Shown here: in pieces, positions 9,013-15,334 of the stretch
Layout of the letters: every line of letters starts with the position of its first letter
How positions within the stretch are numbered: the first letter of the stretch is position 1
Assembly (NCBI GenBank): GCA_016296415.1
Contig: JAEDJH010000038.1
Coordinates: forward strand, 1-15,334
Length of the DNA: 15,334 bases
Direction of reading: 5' to 3'
Source of the DNA: Clostridia bacterium
Lineage (GTDB): Bacteria; Bacillota; Clostridia; Christensenellales; CAG-138
The notes under the pieces: model-generated
Databases searched by the model: none
Seen by the model: the letters and a program-made list of their open reading frames with translations, nothing else
Told to the model about the DNA's origin: nothing
Program-made: the position numbers and the translations under genes

Positions 9013-11235
9013 ATGTTAAAGGAGTATTCAATAACCGGTATGAGCTGCGCCGCCTGCTCGAATGCGGTAGAGCGTGCCGTCAAGAAGGTTTCCGGCGTAA
9101 ACGCCGCTCATGTGAGCCTTGCCGCCGAGAAGCTGCGTGTCCGAAGCGATTCCGATCTATCCGAGGCCGTATTTGCCGCCGTAAAAAAGGTAGGCTTTGG
9201 CATCACCCATGCCCAAAGCGCAAAAAAACAGTCCGCAATAGACAAAGAGAGGCGGCTTAGGCAGGCGAAACTGCATAAACGGCGGCTGATAGTTGCGGCA
9301 GCTTTTACCATCCCGCTTTTTTATCTGTCGATGGGTACGATGATAGGCTTACCCTCTCCCATCACGCCCGAAACTCCTCTGCTGTTTGCGCTGGCACAGC
9401 TGCTTCTCCTCATACCTATAATAATCGCAGGTCGGCATTTTTACGTAAGAGGTATATCTGCGCTTGTAAAGCTGCACCCTAACATGGACTCACTCGTTTC
9501 CGTCGGAACGATAGCTTCCATGGTGTATTCGCTCTATTCCGTTTTCCTGATCGTCAGCGGCGACAGGCATGCCGCACACAACCTGTACTTTGAATCCGTC
9601 GGGGTTATAATCACGCTCGTAATGCTCGGAAAATACTTTGAGATGCGAGCCAAAGCAAAGACCAACGATGCCCTTGACGCACTTATAAACCTCACCCCCG
9701 ACACGGCAGTCGTGATAGACCCAAACGGCGAGCAGCACGAAGTAAGTGTTTCGGAAATTCTTCCGAAAGACCTTCTGTTCGTAAAGCCCGGCGCATCCAT
9801 CCCCTGCGATGGCATAATCATCAAAGGCTCAACAAGCGTTGACGAATCAATGCTCACCGGCGAAAGCCTGCCGGTCGATAAAGCCGTCGGTGATAATGTA
9901 ACTGGAGGCAGCATAAATCTCGGCGGCGCATTCGTTTTCAAAGCCGAACAGGTCGGCGAGGATACGATGCTTTCATCCATGATCGCTCTTGTCGAGGAGG
10001 CGCAAAGCGTAAAGCTGCCCATCGCAAGGCTCGCCGACAAAATAAGCGGTATATTCGTACCCACGGTTGCGCTTATTGCCCTTATCAGCGGCATACTATG
10101 GCTCGTGTTAGGCGAAACTCCTCTTCATGCGCTGAAGGTCTTTGTTTCCGTGCTTGTCATCGCCTGCCCCTGTGCGCTCGGGCTTGCAACACCTACGGCA
10201 ATAATGGTCGGAACGGGACGCTGTGCAAAGGAAGGCATACTTATAAAGGACGGAACAACTCTCGAAACAGCAGGCAAGCTTAAATGCATTGCTTTCGATA
10301 AAACGGGTACGCTCACCGAGGGAAGTCCCGTGGTAACGGATATTATACCCATCGGCACGGACGAAACCGAGATGCTCACGCTGTTTGCTTCTGCCGAAAT
10401 GCTGTCCGAGCACCCTCTCGGCAAGGCTGTGACGGAGTGCGCCGTCAAGAGACAGCTTTCGCTGATACAGCCGGACAGCTTCATCGCCCTTTCCGGCATG
10501 GGCGCAAAAGCCACGGTAAACGGCTCCGAGATACTTATGGGGAAGCCCGCCCTCATGCAGGAAAACGGCATTGATATGGACGATGGCATAACGGCCGAAC
10601 TCAATGCGCTCGAAGCACAGGGCAAGACCTGTATGCTCATGGCAAGGGACGGTGTTCTCACCGGAATGGTCGCCGTATCCGATTTGATAAAGCCCAATGC
10701 GGACAAGCTCATAGAAAAGCTGCACTCTATGGGCGTCAAAACCGTCCTCATAACGGGCGACAACGAGGGCACGGCAAGAACGATAGCATCGCAGGCAGGC
10801 ATAGAAGAAGTGCGCAGCAACGTTTTGCCCAAGGATAAGGCTGAAATAATCAAGCAGCTTCAATCCCGGTACGGCTTGGTCGGAATGGTCGGCGACGGCA
10901 TTAACGACGCCGTTGCCCTTGCACAGGCGGATGTGGGATTTTCATTCAATACCGGCACTGACGTCGCCATGGCCGGGGCGTCGATAATAGTGATGCACAA
11001 AAGCATCCTCGGCATATCCGACGCTGTTTTGCTGTCAAAGCGCACAATGCTCACAATTAAGGAAAATCTGTTTTGGGCGTTTGCCTATAACTGCATAGGC
11101 ATACCGATAGCCGCAGGCTTGCTGTATGCCTTCGGCGGGCCGCTGCTTAATCCCATGATAGCCGCACTTGCAATGAGCTTCAGCTCCGTAACGGTGCTGC
11201 TAAACGCACTAAGGCTGAAAATCGTTAAAGTGTAA
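9013..11235 (+). CDS. copA: Cu+-exporting P1B-type ATPase
   Basis: Pumps Cu+ out of the cytoplasm using ATP. One N-terminal HMA domain (GMSCAAC, C12 and C15) is followed by about eight membrane segments (roughly 93-115, 125-148, 160-182, 194-214, 345-370, 374-398, 685-706, 710-732). Catalytic motifs are TGES 282-285, the membrane metal site CPC 385-387, the phosphorylated D429 in DKTGT, HP at 467-468, and GDGIND 627-632. YN in the seventh segment and the MxxSS motif in the eighth are signatures of Cu+ rather than Zn2+ or Cd2+ pumps. AGGAGG lies 6 bases before the ATG. It receives copper from CopZ of the same operon. Confidence 0.95.
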   Translation: MLKEYSITGMSCAACSNAVERAVKKVSGVNAAHVSLAAEKLRVRSDSDLSEAVFAAVKKVGFGITHAQSAKKQSAIDKERRLRQAKLHKRRLIVAAAFTIPLFYLSMGTMIGLPSPITPETPLLFALAQLLLLIPIIIAGRHFYVRGISALVKLHPNMDSLVSVGTIASMVYSLYSVFLIVSGDRHAAHNLYFESVGVIITLVMLGKYFEMRAKAKTNDALDALINLTPDTAVVIDPNGEQHEVSVSEILPKDLLFVKPGASIPCDGIIIKGSTSVDESMLTGESLPVDKAVGDNVTGGSINLGGAFVFKAEQVGEDTMLSSMIALVEEAQSVKLPIARLADKISGIFVPTVALIALISGILWLVLGETPLHALKVFVSVLVIACPCALGLATPTAIMVGTGRCAKEGILIKDGTTLETAGKLKCIAFDKTGTLTEGSPVVTDIIPIGTDETEMLTLFASAEMLSEHPLGKAVTECAVKRQLSLIQPDSFIALSGMGAKATVNGSEILMGKPALMQENGIDMDDGITAELNALEAQGKTCMLMARDGVLTGMVAVSDLIKPNADKLIEKLHSMGVKTVLITGDNEGTARTIASQAGIEEVRSNVLPKDKAEIIKQLQSRYGLVGMVGDGINDAVALAQADVGFSFNTGTDVAMAGASIIVMHKSILGISDAVLLSKRTMLTIKENLFWAFAYNCIGIPIAAGLLYAFGGPLLNPMIAALAMSFSSVTVLLNALRLKIVKV

Positions 11236-11252
11236 AGTTTAATCTCATATCC

Positions 11253-11284
11253 AAAGCAGCCAAAATCAAACCGGCTGCTTTTTT
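11253..11284 (+). terminator. intrinsic terminator after copA
   Basis: A 9-bp perfect stem AAAGCAGCC (11253-11261) and GGCTGCTTT (11273-11281) with an 11-base loop, ending in six T. It overlaps the last codons of the convergent ogg gene. On the minus strand the T tract is poor, so it probably works in the copA direction only. Confidence 0.8.
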
Positions 11285-12135
11285 CCTATCTGCACGTTTC
11301 TTGCATAATGGAAAATGTATTGCTGTATTATGCCCGAGTACTGCCCGAGCGACTTCACCTTCTCCTCCATTTCCTTCTTGGTTGGCTCTTGGCGGTCAAA
11401 GTACAGCTCCTTCATAGCACGCCCCATCCATACGTCTATGGGAAACGCATCGGTATGCCCGAGCGAGAAAAGAAGCACGCAGTCTGCAACCTTCGGCCCC
11501 ACCCCGGGAAATTTGAGCAGTTCCCGCCTTGCCTCATCAAGGGGAATTGACCTAAGTTTTTCAAGATCATAGCCATCGGCGATAATCTGTGCCGACTTTT
11601 TTATAAACGGCGCTCTGTACCCCGTCCCTATAGACGTCAGTTGCTCCTCCGTCAACGCGCATACAGCCTCGGGTGTGGGAAAGGCATAGTACGGATAAAC
11701 ACCCTCACGGTACTCGCCGGCAAGAACGCACAGCCTTTCAATTATTCCGCTAATACGCTTTATATTGTTGTTTGCTGAGATTATGAACGATATAAGCGCT
11801 TCAAACGGCGGCTGGTTAAACACCCTTATGCCGAGCGAATACGGCACGCAAACGCTCAATATGTCATCATCGGCAATAAGCCTCTCAATGCTTTCGTAGT
11901 TCCTCCCGAGGTCAAAATAATTGATCCAAAAGCCTATGTCCGCCTCATCGCACGGTTCGAGAATGAGCGATTGCCCGTTTTGTTTAAGGAGCATTGGTTT
12001 ATCGCCTACGACTCCGAAAATGCCCCGATCCGTGTTTTTCCAGCGGAACGCCTGTCCGCACATACACGAAGCGGCGGCATCGAAGTGAGACACCCCACGT
12101 ATCTCGATCCTTTTATCCGAATGAATTATGTCCAT
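11266..12135 (-). CDS. ogg: 8-oxoguanine DNA glycosylase/AP lyase
   Basis: Excises 8-oxoguanine opposite cytosine and nicks the abasic site. The N-terminal OGG domain carries GQAFRW (27-32). The helix-hairpin-helix-GPD core contains FPGVGPKVAD with catalytic K215, and FPIDVWM with D234; the 19-residue spacing equals that of human K249/D268. A clostridial-type OGG is the best match. The start chosen is ATG at 12135, giving 289 residues, because GAGG lies 6 bases upstream; a TTG at 12153 and an ATG at 12147 are in frame but lack such a site. It is convergent with copA and divergent from the amidohydrolase gene. Confidence 0.92.
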   Translation of the reverse strand: MDIIHSDKRIEIRGVSHFDAAASCMCGQAFRWKNTDRGIFGVVGDKPMLLKQNGQSLILEPCDEADIGFWINYFDLGRNYESIERLIADDDILSVCVPYSLGIRVFNQPPFEALISFIISANNNIKRISGIIERLCVLAGEYREGVYPYYAFPTPEAVCALTEEQLTSIGTGYRAPFIKKSAQIIADGYDLEKLRSIPLDEARRELLKFPGVGPKVADCVLLFSLGHTDAFPIDVWMGRAMKELYFDRQEPTKKEMEEKVKSLGQYSGIIQQYIFHYARNVQIGKKQPV

Positions 12136-12165
12136 ACATAACCTCATAGCCAACGTTTTTTATTC

Positions 12166-12171
12166 ATTATA
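12166..12171 (-). promoter_or_regulatory. possible -10 element of ogg
   Basis: A perfect TATAAT on the minus strand about 30 bases ahead of the chosen ogg start. No good -35 hexamer is visible at 16-18 bases (the best is a GTTTGC-like sequence), so the promoter would be weak or activator-dependent. Confidence 0.4.
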
Positions 12172-12182
12172 TACCATCACGC

Positions 12183-12211
12183 TTGAAAGCAAACGGCGAT
12201 TATGATAATAT
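12183..12211 (+). promoter_or_regulatory. promoter of the amidohydrolase-fthC pair
   Basis: TTGAAA (12183-12188), a 17-base spacer and TAATAT (12206-12211), about 25 bases ahead of the start codon. It begins only 12 bases from the ogg -10 element on the opposite strand, so the two promoters are back to back. Confidence 0.7.
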
Positions 12212-12236
12212 ATTGAAAAACAGCGGAGGTAAATTT

Positions 12237-13400
12237 ATGCTCATACTCAAAAACGGAAACGTAAAAACCATGGTAAGCGATGACTTCATCGGCGATGTTG
12301 CCGTGGAAAACGGTAAAATCATAGCCGTCGGTGAAAATCTCGACTTCCCCAATGCCGAGATCATCGACGTTGCAGGCATGACGGTCATGCCCGGAATAAT
12401 CGACGCACACTGCCACATCGGTATGTGGGAGGACGGAATCGGCATGGAAGGCTCCGACGGAAACGAATGTACAAATCCCTCCACGCCCGAGCTTCGTTCG
12501 ATAGACGGTATCAACCCCTTCGACAGATGCTTTAAGGAAGCGGCAGAAAACGGCATAACCACAACCGTGACCGGTCCCGGCAGTGCAAACGTCATCGGCG
12601 GTCAGTTCGTTGCAATGAAAACGTTCGGAAGCTGCACCGAGGATATGATTTTAAGGTTCCCCCTCGCCATGAAGGCGGCATTTGGCGAAAACCCCAAGCG
12701 TGTTTACGGACAAAAGCGTGATCCCCAGACCCGTATGGCTATCGCTTCAACGCTTAGAAAAGCCCTCACCGAGGCGCAGGAATATGACCGCAAGCTCAAG
12801 GAAGCAGGCGACGATGCGACCAAGCGTCCCGAGCGCAATCTTGCAAAGGAGGCTCTCCTGCCCGTTATAAGAAGGGAAATGCCCCTGAAGATACACTGCC
12901 ACCGTGCGGACGATATACTGACCGCAATACGCATTGCAAAGGAGTTTGACCTCAAATATACGCTCGATCACTGCACCGAGGGCTATCTTATAACCGACCT
13001 TTTGAAAAACGCTATTCGTGAAACGGGCGCAGGAATAATCGTCGGGCCGCTTCTCAGCGACAGAAGCAAAGTCGAGCTCAGAAACCTGTCGTTCAAGGCC
13101 CCCAAGGTATTGCACGAGGCCGGCATCGAGTTTGCCATAATGACCGACCACCCCGTGATACCGATACAGTATCTGCCCGTTTGTGCCGCAATCGCCGTCA
13201 GAGAGGGACTGCCCGAAGAAACCGCATTGAAGGCAATAACCATAAATGCCGCAAAGATAACGGGTATCGCCGACAGAGTGGGAAGCATAGAGGTAGGCAA
13301 GGATGCGGATATTGCCGTATTCACCTCCACCCCACTTGACTTCAGAAGCAGATGCAGGCTCTGCCTCATAAACGGCAAGATTGCCCACAGTGAGCTGTAA
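12237..13400 (+). CDS. metal-dependent amidohydrolase, substrate unknown
   Basis: A 387-residue member of the amidohydrolase superfamily, in the group related to imidazolonepropionase and isoaspartyl- or prolidase-like enzymes. Metal ligands of the barrel are visible: H58 and H60 (DAHCH), H220 or H222 (KIHCH), H245 (LDHC), and the catalytic D304 (MTDHP). The N- and C-terminal beta-sandwich strands (VENGKIIAVG; GKDADIAVF) are also present. No signal peptide is seen, so it is cytosolic. The start at 12237 has GGAGGT 7 bases upstream; an in-frame TTG at 12183 falls inside the promoter and is rejected. Its stop overlaps the fthC start (TAATG). The substrate cannot be read from the sequence; a cyclic amide or peptide is typical for the group. 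Confidence 0.85.
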   Translation: MLILKNGNVKTMVSDDFIGDVAVENGKIIAVGENLDFPNAEIIDVAGMTVMPGIIDAHCHIGMWEDGIGMEGSDGNECTNPSTPELRSIDGINPFDRCFKEAAENGITTTVTGPGSANVIGGQFVAMKTFGSCTEDMILRFPLAMKAAFGENPKRVYGQKRDPQTRMAIASTLRKALTEAQEYDRKLKEAGDDATKRPERNLAKEALLPVIRREMPLKIHCHRADDILTAIRIAKEFDLKYTLDHCTEGYLITDLLKNAIRETGAGIIVGPLLSDRSKVELRNLSFKAPKVLHEAGIEFAIMTDHPVIPIQYLPVCAAIAVREGLPEETALKAITINAAKITGIADRVGSIEVGKDADIAVFTSTPLDFRSRCRLCLINGKIAHSEL

Positions 13401-13972
13401 TGCAGGACGTGTTTGAAGAAAAACGCTCCTGCCGAAAGGCGATGCGGCGTCTGCTCGCCGCACAGGAGCGATCAGAGACGATTGAAAAATCAAATGCCGC
13501 TTCATTGGCACTTATATCTCTCGATGCATTCAAAGGTGCAAACACCGTCATGGCATACATGGCAATGAAGCACGAATGCAATCCCGAATTTGCCGTAAAG
13601 ACCGCAATAGAACTGGGCAAGACGGTCGTTTTTCCTCGCTGCATTGAAAACGGAGGACTTGAGCTGTATGCAGCAAGCCGTCCTGAGGACTTTTCTGTCG
13701 GCGCATACGGCATCTTGGAGCCGATACCGGAGCGTTGCCGGCTTGTATCCCCCGCCGAGCTTGATTTTATCATTGTCCCGGGTGTTTGCTTTTCAAAAAA
13801 ATGCGTTCGACTCGGGCAGGGCGGCGGCTACTATGACCGCCTGCTGAGCTCAACACCTGCGTTCAAATGCGGCTTCTGCTTTGATTTTCAGGTCATGGAC
13901 GAAGTGCCGCACGAAGCGCACGATGCCGTATGCGACTGTGTTACGACAAACGGATTTACAGTTTTTTCCTGA
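13400..13972 (+). CDS. fthC: 5-formyltetrahydrofolate cyclo-ligase
   Basis: ATP-dependent conversion of 5-formyl-THF to 5,10-methenyl-THF, which rescues the folate from an inhibitory storage form. Family motifs are a basic N-terminus (KRSCRKAMR), YMAMKHECNP at 53-62, the PGVCF block at 127-131, and the signature RLGQGGGYYDR at 137-147 that binds ATP phosphates and substrate. The 190-residue length is typical. The ATG overlaps the amidohydrolase stop by one base, so translation is coupled. Methenyl-THF is also the product of the cyclodeaminase about 7 kb upstream, which puts two sources of it in the window. Alternative names in use are ygfA, fau and MTHFS. Confidence 0.93.
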   Translation: MQDVFEEKRSCRKAMRRLLAAQERSETIEKSNAASLALISLDAFKGANTVMAYMAMKHECNPEFAVKTAIELGKTVVFPRCIENGGLELYAASRPEDFSVGAYGILEPIPERCRLVSPAELDFIIVPGVCFSKKCVRLGQGGGYYDRLLSSTPAFKCGFCFDFQVMDEVPHEAHDAVCDCVTTNGFTVFS

Positions 13973-13979
13973 TTAGCTC

Positions 13980-13988
13980 TGGTATAGA
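13980..13988 (+). promoter_or_regulatory. possible extended -10 promoter for the RNA after fthC
   Basis: TGG followed by TATAGA (13983-13988) matches an extended -10 element (TGnTATAAT type). There is no good -35 at normal spacing. Transcription would begin near 13994-13997. The region could equally be just the 3' tail of the fthC transcript. Confidence 0.35.
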
Positions 13989-13993
13989 AGCCC

Positions 13994-14155
13994 GCTGTCC
14001 TGCCATACTATTTAATGCAGGATGAAACAATACCTCAAGGCAATGGTCCAAACGGCATTTATATTTATCTTTTTCATAAATGCCGCCATAAACGAAAAGG
14101 TATTTTCATCCTTGTGGGAGGTATTTTGCCAAACTCGGCAGAGTACCTCCTTTTT
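13994..14155 (+). ncRNA. candidate structured RNA downstream of fthC, unclassified
   Basis: Non-coding in all frames that I can defend, but full of self-complementarity. Helix A pairs 14019-14035 with 14098-14112 (15 bp, a 2-base bulge at 14028-14029). Inside it, ATGG/CCAT (14043-14046, 14086-14089) and a perfect 10-bp stem 14053-14062/14076-14085 carry a 13-base loop. A 6-bp stem TCCTGC/GCAGGA (13998-14003, 14017-14022) competes with the base of helix A. The RNA ends in a strong terminator. It could be a small RNA in the 6S style (long interrupted hairpin), a leader with a terminator switch, or simply a structured 3' UTR of fthC. In Proteobacteria the 6S gene neighbours this same folate gene, but on its upstream side. 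Confidence 0.45.
14117..14155 (+). terminator. intrinsic terminator after fthC and the RNA candidate
   Basis: A 14-bp stem (14117-14130 with 14137-14150, two G-U pairs) with loop AAACTC, followed by TTTTT. The left arm GAGGTATT can also pair with AATACCTC at 14029-14036, so an antiterminator conformation is possible. Confidence 0.85.
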
Positions 14156-14191
14156 CTGTAAAATATATGAGCCGTAAATGGATAAAACAGC

Positions 14192-14220
14192 TTGCTTTTT
14201 AAGCTGATGACACTTATAAT
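14192..14220 (+). promoter_or_regulatory. sigma-A promoter of the second RNA and the zinc-ribbon gene
   Basis: TTGCTT (14192-14197), a 17-base spacer, and a perfect TATAAT (14215-14220). Transcription would start near 14227, exactly at the base of the terminal helix of the structured RNA. Confidence 0.75.
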
Positions 14221-14226
14221 TATGCT

Positions 14227-14460
14227 GGTTAACGGCGATTTCGGGTCTGTGGTTGAAAACCGATGCCAGTCGCAGGCAAAACGGTCCACGTAACCCGGGC
14301 AAAGTACCGGTGAGCATGGTGCGGCTTAGAAGTAAGTCCGTCCGAAGGCGGGTCATCCGCTTTCGAGAAGCCGAGTTGTGAGGGGCGTGAAGCCTATTAG
14401 CTAAAGGTTCAGACGGCGAGTGTGGGGGCAAAAACCAGGTCAGCCGAGATTGCGGTAACT
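14227..14460 (+). ncRNA. candidate large structured RNA upstream of the zinc-ribbon gene
   Basis: About 234 bases closed by a long 5'-3' terminal helix: 14228-14244 pairs with 14444-14459 (15 pairs, one mismatch, one bulged G, two G-U). Inside are TGCC/GGCA (14264-14267, 14275-14278), CGGCTT/AAGCCG (14322-14327, 14368-14373) enclosing CCGTC-CGAA-GGCGG (14338-14351), and GAAgCCT/AGGTTC (14389-14395, 14405-14410). GTCTG/CAGAC (14245-14249, 14410-14414) could stack on the terminal helix. It has its own promoter and no terminator before the zinc-ribbon ATG 30 bases further on, so it may be a free RNA processed from, or a leader of, that mRNA. It is not RNase P, tmRNA or any riboswitch whose core I recognise. 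A raiA-type RNA of Clostridia is the closest idea by size and shape, but that is a guess. Confidence 0.65.
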
Positions 14461-14489
14461 AAGAATTTTACCAAGGGGATTTTTCCAAA

Positions 14490-14771
14490 ATGTTTGAAGA
14501 CAAAACACTCGTTTGTAAAGACTGTGGCGCAGAATTCACGTTCACAGCAGGTGAGCAGGAATTTTACTTTGAAAAGGGCTTCAAAAACGAGCCCGTTCGC
14601 TGCAAGTCTTGCAGAAACCAGCGCAAGGGTCAGCGCAACAATGGCGGCGAAAGAGAAATGCACGAAGCAGTTTGTGCAGAGTGCGGTGCAACCACCAAGG
14701 TTCCGTTCCTTCCCAGAAACGACCGCCCCATCTACTGCAGCGCATGCTTCCAGGCGCACAAGGGCAACTAA
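14490..14771 (+). CDS. two-knuckle zinc-ribbon protein, function unknown
   Basis: A 93-residue basic protein with two zinc sites. C9/C12 with C38/C41 frame a TLVCKDCG...EFYFEKGF...RCKSCR ribbon, a family widespread in Firmicutes. C62/C65 with C83/C86 form a second ribbon with VPFLPRNDRPIYC. A short hydrophilic linker (46-56) joins them. No membrane segment or signal is present. Proteins of this kind have sometimes been annotated as cytochrome c551, but there is no CxxCH haem site here. AAGGGG lies 11 bases before the ATG. It directly follows the structured RNA and probably shares its promoter. Binding RNA or ribosomes is plausible from the charge and zinc folds, but is unproven. Confidence 0.85.
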   Translation: MFEDKTLVCKDCGAEFTFTAGEQEFYFEKGFKNEPVRCKSCRNQRKGQRNNGGEREMHEAVCAECGATTKVPFLPRNDRPIYCSACFQAHKGN

Positions 14772-14835
14772 TCCCCTTTATCTCGCAAAGGCGAAATGAT
14801 CGGAATTAGGACGTTATGGAAACTGACGTCAAACC

Positions 14836-14867
14836 GCACGGCTCCCAACAGCCGTGCTTCTTGTTTG
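14836..14867 (+). terminator. intrinsic terminator after the zinc-ribbon gene
   Basis: A perfect 8-bp stem GCACGGCT (14836-14843) and AGCCGTGC (14850-14857) with loop CCCAAC, followed by the T-rich tail TTCTTGTTTG. A weaker 5-bp hairpin (GACGT 14810-14814 with ACGTC 14826-14830) precedes it. Confidence 0.85.
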
Positions 14868-14912
14868 TAAAAATACCCTCCTCCCCTATTTTGTCGTTTG
14901 GGAATTTTACTA

Positions 14913-14941
14913 TTGCCAAAGGACGGATTATCGTGTAAAAT
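14913..14941 (+). promoter_or_regulatory. sigma-A promoter of the SRP RNA gene
   Basis: TTGCCA (14913-14918), a 17-base spacer, and TAAAAT (14936-14941). The predicted start near 14948 coincides with the first base of the closing helix of the SRP RNA. Confidence 0.8.
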
Positions 14942-14947
14942 AGTCGT

Positions 14948-15216
14948 GCCGTACCAGACGGGGAGCCAGCGGTGTCCTGTACCTGCAATCCGCTATAGCA
15001 GGGTTTGATTCCCGTTTTGAGGCTTTTATCTGTGAAGTCGGTGTCAATAAGGGGTGTTGATATTCGGGTTCTGTGCAATCGCCATCTGTGAACCATGTCA
15101 GGTCCTGACGGAAGCAGCATTAAGCGGAGCAGGCGGTGTGCCGCAGACTCACCTGGAGGGAGCTACCTGTTGGATTACCATTCATAGCTAACTGTCGAGA
15201 TTCGGGTGTACGGCTT
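14948..15216 (+). ncRNA. ffs: signal recognition particle RNA, long Gram-positive type
   Basis: The RNA scaffold of the bacterial SRP; it binds Ffh and targets nascent membrane proteins to FtsY. The Alu domain is at the 5' end (14958-15010, with CCTGTACCTGCAATCCGCT and TAGCAGGG), then a long central helix. Domain IV is at about 15094-15130 (ATGTCAGG and GGAAGCAGCATTAAG), with the Ffh-binding asymmetric loop. GCCGTAC at 14948-14954 pairs with GTACGGC at 15208-15214, closing a ~269-base molecule, close to Bacillus scRNA. A T run at 15218-15223 right after the closing helix acts as terminator. The tetraloop is UGAC rather than GGAA. Confidence 0.95.
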
Positions 15217-15240
15217 CTTTTTTACTTAAAGCTCATAAAT

Positions 15241-15317
15241 GTGTCCATAGCTCAGTTGGATAGAGCGTCAGATTCCGACTCTGAAGGCCGCAGGTTCGAC
15301 TCCTGTTGGACACGCCA
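15241..15317 (+). tRNA. tRNA-Arg (anticodon CCG)
   Basis: A complete cloverleaf: acceptor GTGTCCA (15241-15247) pairs with TGGACAC (15307-15313), discriminator G, encoded CCA at 15315-15317. The D arm is TAGCTCAGTTGGATAGAG, the anticodon stem TCAGA/TCTGA encloses loop TTCCGAC (anticodon CCG), and the T arm contains GGTTCGACTCC. It reads the CGG arginine codon. It lies about 25 bases after the SRP RNA and has no clear promoter of its own, so read-through from the SRP promoter is possible. Confidence 0.95.
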
Positions 15318-15334
15318 AACCCCCATCACTAAAC

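Noticed and set aside
12183..12236. Extension of the amidohydrolase to a TTG at 12183
   Set aside because: This TTG is the -35 hexamer of the promoter, and a GGAGGT precedes the ATG at 12237.
14012..14431. 139-codon minus-strand frame across the RNA region
   Set aside because: No ribosome site, no family resemblance, and it runs over a terminator, a promoter and two structured RNA candidates.
14227..14460. RNase P RNA, tmRNA or group I/II intron as identity of the large RNA
   Set aside because: No GAGGAAAGTCC or ACAGAA cores of RNase P, no tRNA-Ala-like ends of tmRNA, and no intron catalytic cores were found.

Overview
The window reads as chromosomal DNA of an uncultured anaerobic Firmicute of the class Clostridia. 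The evidence is consensus TTGACA/TATAAT-type promoters, strong AGGAGG-type ribosome binding sites, a long Bacillus/Clostridium-type SRP RNA with an Alu domain, a clostridial-type 8-oxoguanine glycosylase, and histidine breakdown through formiminotransferase plus cyclodeaminase. The genus cannot be read from the sequence. I see no insertion sequence, phage gene or CRISPR array.

Left part (1-6820): a partial tRNA-Leu(GAG) on the minus strand with a perfect promoter, then a plus-strand histidine utilisation operon, hutH-hutU-ftcD-hutI::fchA. Together these convert histidine to urocanate, imidazolonepropionate, formiminoglutamate, then glutamate plus 5-formimino-THF, and finally 5,10-methenyl-THF and ammonia. 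Five enzyme activities sit in four reading frames, because imidazolonepropionase is fused in frame to the cyclodeaminase. A well-placed ribosome binding site and ATG lie at the fusion joint, so a free cyclodeaminase may also be made. No hut permease or regulator is visible.

Middle (6787-12171): a bidirectional terminator separates hut from a convergent deoD (purine nucleoside phosphorylase) with its own promoter. Divergent from deoD is an operon copZ-mnmA-copA: a small copper chaperone, the tRNA 2-thiouridylase, and a Cu+-exporting P1B ATPase. The tRNA-modification gene between two copper genes is unexpected. A terminator follows, overlapping the end of a convergent ogg gene.

Right (12183-15334): a metal-dependent amidohydrolase of unknown substrate is translationally coupled (TAATG) to 5-formyl-THF cyclo-ligase, a second source of 5,10-methenyl-THF. 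The following 516 bases carry no protein gene but hold two structured RNA candidates. The first (about 13994-14155) is a long imperfect hairpin with a terminator whose left arm duplicates one side of an upstream helix. The second (about 14227-14460) has its own promoter, a long terminal helix and several internal hairpins, and sits just ahead of a 93-residue two-knuckle zinc-ribbon protein gene. The window ends with SRP RNA and tRNA-Arg(CCG). The two unclassified RNAs and the HutI-FchA fusion are the most promising items here.
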